Shown here: in pieces, positions 15,099-20,344 of the stretch
Numbering within the stretch: the stretch's first letter is position 1
How the letters are laid out: every line of letters starts with the position of its first letter
Assembly (NCBI GenBank): GCA_934330725.1
Contig: CAKRGM010000043.1
Coordinates: 1-20,344 of the forward strand
Reading direction: 5' to 3'
DNA: 20,344 nt
Source of the DNA: an uncultured Lachnospiraceae bacterium
GTDB taxonomy: Bacteria > Bacillota > Clostridia > Lachnospirales > Lachnospiraceae
The notes under the pieces: model-generated
What the model saw: only the letters and a program-made list of their open reading frames with translations
Told to the model about the DNA's origin: nothing
Database searches by the model: none
Translations under genes and position numbers: made by a program

Positions 15099-16573
15099 TT
15101 GACATTGAAAATGTAAATTTTACATATAATCAGGAACAGGGAAAAAATCGGGAAGGTGCTTTGCATGATTTCTCATTAAAAGTGCAGCAGGGAGAATGTA
15201 TTCTTATATGTGGTGAGTCAGGATGTGGAAAGACCACAGTAACAAGGCTGATTAATGGCCTGATACCACATTATTATGAAGGCCAGCTTTCTGGAAAAAT
15301 AAATATCTGTGGACAGGATAATCAGGATACACCAATTGAAAGGATATCCAGGAACGTTGGAAGTATATTTCAGAACCCCAGAAGTCAGTTCTTTTGTGTT
15401 GATACTACAAGTGAAATTGCATTTAGCTGTGAAAATCAGGGAATAGAAGAAGCGCGGATATTAAAAAGAATCGATGACGTAAGCCGCGCCATGTCAATAG
15501 AAAATCTTCTTGGACGTAATATATTCAACCTTTCCGGCGGTGAAAAGCAAAAGATAGCATGCGCAGGCGTGGCGGCAAGCCTGCCGGAAATTATTGTAAT
15601 GGATGAACCAACGTCAAATCTTGATCTTTATGCTATTTCAGATCTCGCAGAAATAGTTAAAGAGTGGAAAAAGGAAAAAAAGACGATTGTTATTGCAGAA
15701 CACAGACTGTCATGGCTGAATGGTATATGTGATCGTGTGATTCATATGACAGATGGAAGAATAAAAAAAGAATACAGTGGAGCAGAATTCTTTTCAATGT
15801 CAAAGGAATGTCTTAATAATAAGGGACTAAGAGATGTAAGGAATGAACTTAAAGACAGTTATATGACATTTCCAAAGGGCCTCCATTATATAGGAGACAG
15901 CAGATATGAGGTAAACCAGGAAAGCAGAAGAAATGCATATACAGATATAAAATGCGAATCAGATATGCATAGTAAAAGCAGTATCAGTCTGGAAAGTTTT
16001 TCATACAGTTATGGGAAAAAGAAGGCATTTGAGCTTTGCGATATGAGCATTCCAATGAATTCGATTGTTGCAGTGGTCGGACGTAATGGTGCAGGTAAAA
16101 GCACTTTTTCAAAGTGCCTGTGTGGTCTTATGAAAGATTTTAAAGGAAAGACTTTTATTGATGAAAAAAAATATTCCAGAAAAAATATAAAGAAAATCAG
16201 TTACATAGTGATGCAGGATGTAAATCATCAACTGTTTGCAGAAGATGTTGAAGATGAGGTATCCATAGGAATGCCGCAGGAAAATCAGGACAGAGTGGAT
16301 GAAGTCCTTAAAAAGCTTGAGCTTAATGAACTTAAAGAGTGTCATCCAATGTCACTTTCCGGAGGACAAAAACAGAGGGTTGCAATAGCTTCAGCAATTC
16401 TTGCAGATAAGAAAATATTTGTATTTGATGAACCGACAAGTGGGCTGGATTATAAGAAAATGAAACAGACAGCACAGCTGTTTCGTTCAGTGCAGGAAGG
16501 GAAAATAATTTTTATAGTAACCCACGATATGGAGCTTATTGAAAATTGCTGTGACTATGTGCTCAGATTGTAA
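15095..16573 (+). CDS. ECF transporter ATPase with two fused nucleotide-binding domains
   Basis: One 492-residue chain carries both ATPases (EcfA and EcfA') of the importer. Domain 1 has Walker A GESGCGKTT (about 40-48), Q-loop SIFQNPRSQFFCVDTTSE, signature LSGGEKQK and Walker B IIVMDEPTSNLD, then His in AEHRLSW. A linker of roughly 70 residues follows. Domain 2 has Walker A GRNGAGKST (about 329-337), signature LSGGQKQR, Walker B IFVFDEPTSGLD and His in VTHDMEL. Both sites keep the catalytic Glu, so both should hydrolyse ATP. The QNPRSQFF Q-loop is typical of ECF ATPases. The start overlaps the EcfT stop. Fused double-domain EcfA proteins are known in other Firmicutes and Actinobacteria. Confidence 0.93.
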   Translation: MIDIENVNFTYNQEQGKNREGALHDFSLKVQQGECILICGESGCGKTTVTRLINGLIPHYYEGQLSGKINICGQDNQDTPIERISRNVGSIFQNPRSQFFCVDTTSEIAFSCENQGIEEARILKRIDDVSRAMSIENLLGRNIFNLSGGEKQKIACAGVAASLPEIIVMDEPTSNLDLYAISDLAEIVKEWKKEKKTIVIAEHRLSWLNGICDRVIHMTDGRIKKEYSGAEFFSMSKECLNNKGLRDVRNELKDSYMTFPKGLHYIGDSRYEVNQESRRNAYTDIKCESDMHSKSSISLESFSYSYGKKKAFELCDMSIPMNSIVAVVGRNGAGKSTFSKCLCGLMKDFKGKTFIDEKKYSRKNIKKISYIVMQDVNHQLFAEDVEDEVSIGMPQENQDRVDEVLKKLELNELKECHPMSLSGGQKQRVAIASAILADKKIFVFDEPTSGLDYKKMKQTAQLFRSVQEGKIIFIVTHDMELIENCCDYVLRL

Positions 16574-16705
16574 ACCGGTGCATGCTGGTACTGCATTTCC
16601 CATCAGGTTAATTGAAAAACTACCAGGTATAAATTTTTAGTCAAACCGGTAGTGTTAAGGAGACATGCCTGACGAAAGTTAAGTTAATAGAAGGATGTAA
16701 AAATC
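16574..16705. other. Intergenic region before the half-transporter pair
   Basis: The 132 bases hold AACCGGT twice (near 16573 and 16644) and a weak inverted repeat, ACTACC 16619-16624 with GGTAGT 16648-16653. I see no terminator with a T tract and no convincing promoter, so read-through from the ECF genes is the simplest reading. The TGTTAAGG at 16653-16660 is only loosely like the TetR sites. Confidence 0.3.
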
Positions 16706-18502
16706 ATGAAGAAAGAAAATATTATGAATGTTATAAATGAATATGCCGGAGGTTTTCGTTATCTTATAGCAGCAGGAAGAGTACTTGCGGCTTTAAGTGC
16801 ACTCGTTGGCATGATTCCATATTATAATTTGTGGAAGATTATAAAGATTGCGATAAGTGGAAATAACATGGAACAGATTTCAGGTCTTGCATGGCAGGCA
16901 TTTGGAATAATGGCAGGTTCAATGCTTATGTATGTGGCCGCTTTGATGTGTACACATATTTCAGCGTTCAGGGTTCAGGCAAATATGAGAAGCAGACTGA
17001 TGAGACACGTTATTACATTGCCACTTGGCGTATTTGATAAAGAAGGAACCGGAAAAATAAGGCGTATAGTAAATGAGTCATCAGCAGCAACAGAAACATA
17101 TATTGCGCATAATCTGCCGGATAAAGCAGTAGCAGCAGCAACACCGGCTGGTCTGGTGGTACTGATGGTCGCATTTGACTGGAGGATAGGGCTTATATGT
17201 CTGATACCTGCAGTTGTTGGTTTTGTGTTTCTTATGACGATGATGGGAAAAGAAACGCAGAAAAAGATGGCTGAGTATCAGAATTCACTTGAGGTTATGT
17301 CAAATGAAGCAACAGAATATGTAAGAGGCGTTCCGGTTGTAAAGACATTTGGACAGACGGTGTTTTCATTTAAGAGATTTAAAAAAGCATTGGACGATTA
17401 TGAGAAATGGTGCGTAGACTATACCATATCCATGAGAAAATCAATGGTAGGTTTTATAACCGGAATTAATGCAGTTTTTGTTGCACTTATATTCTCTGCA
17501 TATATGTTTTCAGGGACCGGTATTACGCCTGAGTTTATCTTAAATATGATGTATTATATAATAATAACTCCACTGATTACCGTTACACTGACAAAGACAG
17601 CATATTCAGGAGAGCAGGAAATGCAGGTCATAGATTCAATTAAGCGTATTGATGGAGTGCTTGCCATGAAACCATTTGAAGAAAATAATGAAAAGAGCGG
17701 TACTCCGGGTGATAAAAATGACGTACACCATAAAAATATGACTTTAAATGACAGTTCGATTGTATTAGATCATGTAAGTTACCGTTATGATGGTGCCACA
17801 GATGATGCAGTAAATGATCTTAGTATTTCAATCAAAGCAGGGCAGCATGTTGCATTTGTAGGACCAAGTGGCGGCGGGAAAAGTACAACCGCAGCGCTTA
17901 TAGCAAGATTTTTCGATGTGACAAAGGGAGCAATCAGCATAGGAGGAGTAAATGTAAAGGATATTCCTCAGAAAAAACTTATGAATATGGTTTCATTTGT
18001 ATTTTAAAACAGCAGACTATTAAAGGGAACAATTCTTGACAATGTACGTCTTGCAAAGCCGGACGCTTCTGAGGCAGAAGTTATGGATGCACTTAAAAAG
18101 GCACAATGTATGGATATTATCGAAAAACTGCCTGATAAAATACATACTGTTATCGGTTCCAAAGGAATTTATCTGTCAGGCGGTGAGCAGCAAAGAATTG
18201 CCATAGCCAGAGCATTTCTAAAGGATGCACCTGTACTTATACTTGATGAGGCAACAGCATTTGCAGATCCGGACAATGAGGCAAAGGTACAAAAGGCTTT
18301 TGAGGCGCTGGCAGAAGGCAAGACGCTTATTATGATTGCACACAGGCTTACAACAGTAACGAATGCTGACCGTATATTTGTTTTAAAGGATGGCAGATGT
18401 AAAGAGAGCGGAAGTCATGAAGAACTTATGCATGAAGATGGCCTTTACAGACAAATGTATGATGAATATACAAAATCGGTTGATTGGAAAGTAGGTGCTT
18501 AG
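16706..18502 (+). pseudogene. Exporter-fold ABC half-transporter (YbtP/IrtA type) broken by an in-frame TAA
   Basis: Read through, this is a 598-residue half-transporter: six-span type IV ABC membrane domain (about 1-330), then an ATPase domain. Walker A GPSGGGKST is at about 386-394. At codon 434 (18005-18007) a TAA stands where the sister gene has the Q-loop Gln: VSFVF-stop-NSRLLKGTILDNVR here, YSIVFQDVTLFNNSVMENIR there. Past it the same frame is intact, with signature LSGGEQQR (about 490), Walker B LILDEATAFAD and His in IAHRLTT. One C-to-T change from CAA explains it; no frameshift is needed. LDEATAFADP is typical of the siderophore-importing YbtPQ/IrtAB-like group (recall). AAGGA at 16691-16695 supports the start. 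An ATG at 18083 with GAGG upstream could restart translation, giving a fragment without Walker A. A sequencing error is possible. Confidence 0.88.
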
Positions 18503-18504
18503 AG

Positions 18505-20241
18505 ATGGTAGAAAAGTTACAGCATAAGTTTGCATTATCACGGCAGGGTGCAATAGATATGATAAAGGCATGTATAGCAGTGTGCCTTTCAGATATTGTA
18601 TTTATGTTTCAGGCAGGAATACTTTATCTGCTTATAGGTGATCTTTTGGATAAAAAACTTGATAGCAGCAGAATTCTGATGTATGTGGCAGGAACAGTCA
18701 TTGTACTTATATTAATAGTTGTTACACAGCATATACAGTATAATGCAACATTTCTTTCTACATATAAAGAGAGTGGAATCAGAAGAACTGCCATAGCAGA
18801 AAAACTGAGAAAACTTCCACTTTCATATTTCGGGAAAAAAGATTTAAGTGATCTGACTACTAATATCATGTCAGACTGTGCGAGAATGGAAACTGCTTCA
18901 AGCCACTGGATTCCGGAACTTATAGGTTCAGTTATATCAACATTTATTATAGGCATCTGTATGTTTGTTATATTTGACTGGCGGCTTGCACTTGCAAGCT
19001 TCTGGGTAATTCCGGTTTCTTTTGTTGTTTTAATGACTTCATCAGGAGCACAAAAAAGGGCTGTAAAGAAAAATGTAGACGTAAAGCTAAAACTTAGTGA
19101 CGGAGTCCAGGAATGTCTTGAGGCAGTAAGGGACCTTCGGTCTAATAATGCCCAGGACAGATATATGGCAGGGCTTGAAGATAAAATTAAAGCAGTAGAG
19201 AAGCAGGCACTTTTTACAGAACTTAAGATGTCAGTGTATGTATCATCAGCACAGATGGTATTAAAGCTTGGAATAGCAACGACGGCATTAGCTGGCGGAG
19301 CGATGTTTGCGTCAGGAGATATTACAATACTGACATTTTTCATGTTCCTTATGATTGCATCCAGATTGTATGATCCTATGCAGATTGCATTACAGAATTT
19401 TACTGCAATAATTGCTACAGGAGTTCAGTGCGAAAGACTGGACGAGGTGCTTTCACATGAAGTTCAGACAGGCAGCGAAAAGCTTACAAATAATGGATAT
19501 GACATTTCATTTGAGCATGTTAAGTTCTCATATTCAGATGACACAAAGGTATTAGAAGATGTAAGTTTTACTGCAAAACAGGGCGAAGTTACTGCACTTA
19601 TAGGTCCAAGTGGCGGCGGGAAAACTACAGTTTCACGTCTGGCTGCAAGATTCTGGGATATCGATGGAGGAAAAATTACTATCGGAGGGATGGATATCAG
19701 TAAAATTGATCCGGAAAAGCTTATGTCACTTTATTCTATAGTATTTCAGGATGTAACATTGTTTAACAACTCTGTTATGGAAAACATCAGAGTAGGAAAA
19801 AAGGATGCAAGTGATGAAGAAGTTATGCAGGCGGCACGCATGGCAAATTGTGAGGAATTTATACAAAGACTGCCACAGGGATATCAGACGGATATTGGAG
19901 AAAACGGAAGTGAGCTTTCCGGTGGTGAGCGCCAGAGAATATCAATAGCCAGAGCATTTTTAAAGAATGCACCGATAATTTTACTTGATGAGGCAACGGC
20001 ATCGCTTGATGTTGAAAATGAAACTAAGATACAGCAGGCATTATCGCATCTTATAAAAGATAAGACCGTGCTTATTATTGCACATAGAATGAGAACTATT
20101 GCAAATGCAGATTATATAGTTGTATTAAAAGATGGGAAAGCAGCAGAGCAGGGAACTCCCGGTGAATTGATGGAAAAAGACGGAGTATACAGGCATATGA
20201 CTAAGCTGCAGCTGCAAAGCTCTGAATGGAAAATGAGCTGA
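18505..20241 (+). CDS. Exporter-fold ABC half-transporter (YbtQ/IrtB type), partner of the preceding gene
   Basis: This 578-residue half-transporter has six membrane spans (about residues 15-300) and a complete ATPase domain: Walker A GPSGGGKTT (about 367-375), Q-loop IVFQDVTLF, signature LSGGERQR (about 471), Walker B IILLDEATASLD and switch His in IAHRMRT. It starts two bases after the stop of the upstream gene (TAGAGATG), so the two are a coupled pair that should form a heterodimer. The frame is open from 18484, but that part overlaps the upstream gene; ATG 18505 is chosen, with AGGTG at 18493-18497. In YbtPQ and IrtAB, proteins of this exporter fold import siderophores; drug or peptide efflux is the alternative. 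If the partner is dead, this subunit may be orphaned or may homodimerise. Confidence 0.9.
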   Translation: MVEKLQHKFALSRQGAIDMIKACIAVCLSDIVFMFQAGILYLLIGDLLDKKLDSSRILMYVAGTVIVLILIVVTQHIQYNATFLSTYKESGIRRTAIAEKLRKLPLSYFGKKDLSDLTTNIMSDCARMETASSHWIPELIGSVISTFIIGICMFVIFDWRLALASFWVIPVSFVVLMTSSGAQKRAVKKNVDVKLKLSDGVQECLEAVRDLRSNNAQDRYMAGLEDKIKAVEKQALFTELKMSVYVSSAQMVLKLGIATTALAGGAMFASGDITILTFFMFLMIASRLYDPMQIALQNFTAIIATGVQCERLDEVLSHEVQTGSEKLTNNGYDISFEHVKFSYSDDTKVLEDVSFTAKQGEVTALIGPSGGGKTTVSRLAARFWDIDGGKITIGGMDISKIDPEKLMSLYSIVFQDVTLFNNSVMENIRVGKKDASDEEVMQAARMANCEEFIQRLPQGYQTDIGENGSELSGGERQRISIARAFLKNAPIILLDEATASLDVENETKIQQALSHLIKDKTVLIIAHRMRTIANADYIVVLKDGKAAEQGTPGELMEKDGVYRHMTKLQLQSSEWKMS

Positions 20242-20267
20242 TTGTATGCATGAAAAATGAGTTATTT

Positions 20268-20323
20268 ATCAGCTTTGAAAGGTAAAAATAATTCGCACTA
20301 ATAGTACTAAAATTTAAGCTGAT
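20268..20323. repeat. Inverted repeat downstream of the transport cassette
   Basis: ATCAGCTT (20268-20275) and AAGCTGAT (20316-20323) are perfect inverted repeats separated by 40 AT-rich bases that contain an AGTACT palindrome near 20304. A TTTCTTT tract follows. It might be a weak terminator or the edge of a further element cut by the window end. No gene is visible in 20242-20344. Confidence 0.35.
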
Positions 20324-20344
20324 TTCTTTGCGATAAGGTAAAAT

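Noticed and set aside
18083..18502. A separate 139-residue ABC ATPase gene
   Set aside because: It has the signature and Walker B but no Walker A, and is in the same frame as the upstream half-transporter, so it is the tail of the interrupted gene.
18624..19343. 239-codon open frame on the reverse strand
   Set aside because: It is a shadow of the half-transporter on the + strand, whose membrane and ATPase motifs are complete; the reverse frame shows no recognisable domain and no ribosome binding site.
1..20344. CRISPR arrays, tRNA or rRNA genes, integrases or transposases
   Set aside because: None was found on reading either strand; the repeats present are short inverted or tandem elements without coding capacity.

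Overview
The window looks like a chromosomal segment of a low-GC Gram-positive anaerobe, most likely a Lachnospiraceae-type Clostridium. This is an inference from the AT-rich codon use, strong GGAG/GAGG ribosome binding sites, Firmicutes-type promoters, a substrate-binding-protein/permease fusion, and the gene families present. All genes I can support lie on the + strand; every sizeable reverse-strand reading frame is a shadow of a real gene.

Layout. (1) 1-4543, housekeeping: a promoter, pth (peptidyl-tRNA hydrolase) and mfd (transcription-repair coupling factor). (2) 4628-6986, carbon and amino-acid metabolism: a DRE-TIM-family aldolase-like enzyme, then ilvE with its own promoter and a strong terminator. 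(3) 7047-9069: a two-domain protein joining an EF-Tu-domain-II-like barrel to an SseB-type C-terminal region, then a 77-residue protein of unknown function and a terminator. (4) 9100-11495: a two-gene polar amino-acid importer made of a lipoprotein SBP fused to its permease plus a GlnQ-type ATPase. (5) 11518-12719: a GC-richer insertion of consecutive hairpins whose edges duplicate a ribosome-binding-site/start segment, followed by a D-lactate dehydrogenase of the D-LDH/VanH type and a terminator. (6) 12752-20241: a TetR-family regulator and a transport cassette. The cassette holds an uncharacterised Trep_Strep/MptD-type ECF S component, EcfT, a double-ATPase EcfA, and two exporter-fold ABC half-transporters of the YbtPQ/IrtAB kind.

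The transport cassette is the most interesting part. Near-palindromic TGTT-N4-AACA-like sites occur twice at the tetR promoter and twice upstream of the S-component gene, which suggests that TetR controls both itself and the cassette. A 210-base imperfect inverted repeat, MITE-like, sits between the downstream operator pair and the S-component start codon and would form a long hairpin in the mRNA leader. The first half-transporter gene is broken by one in-frame TAA exactly at the Q-loop glutamine codon, and the rest of the frame is intact. By gene content the system resembles siderophore/metallophore import loci such as equibactin and yersiniabactin uptake, but no biosynthesis genes are present, so I infer uptake of a ligand made elsewhere. 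The substrate cannot be read from the sequence.
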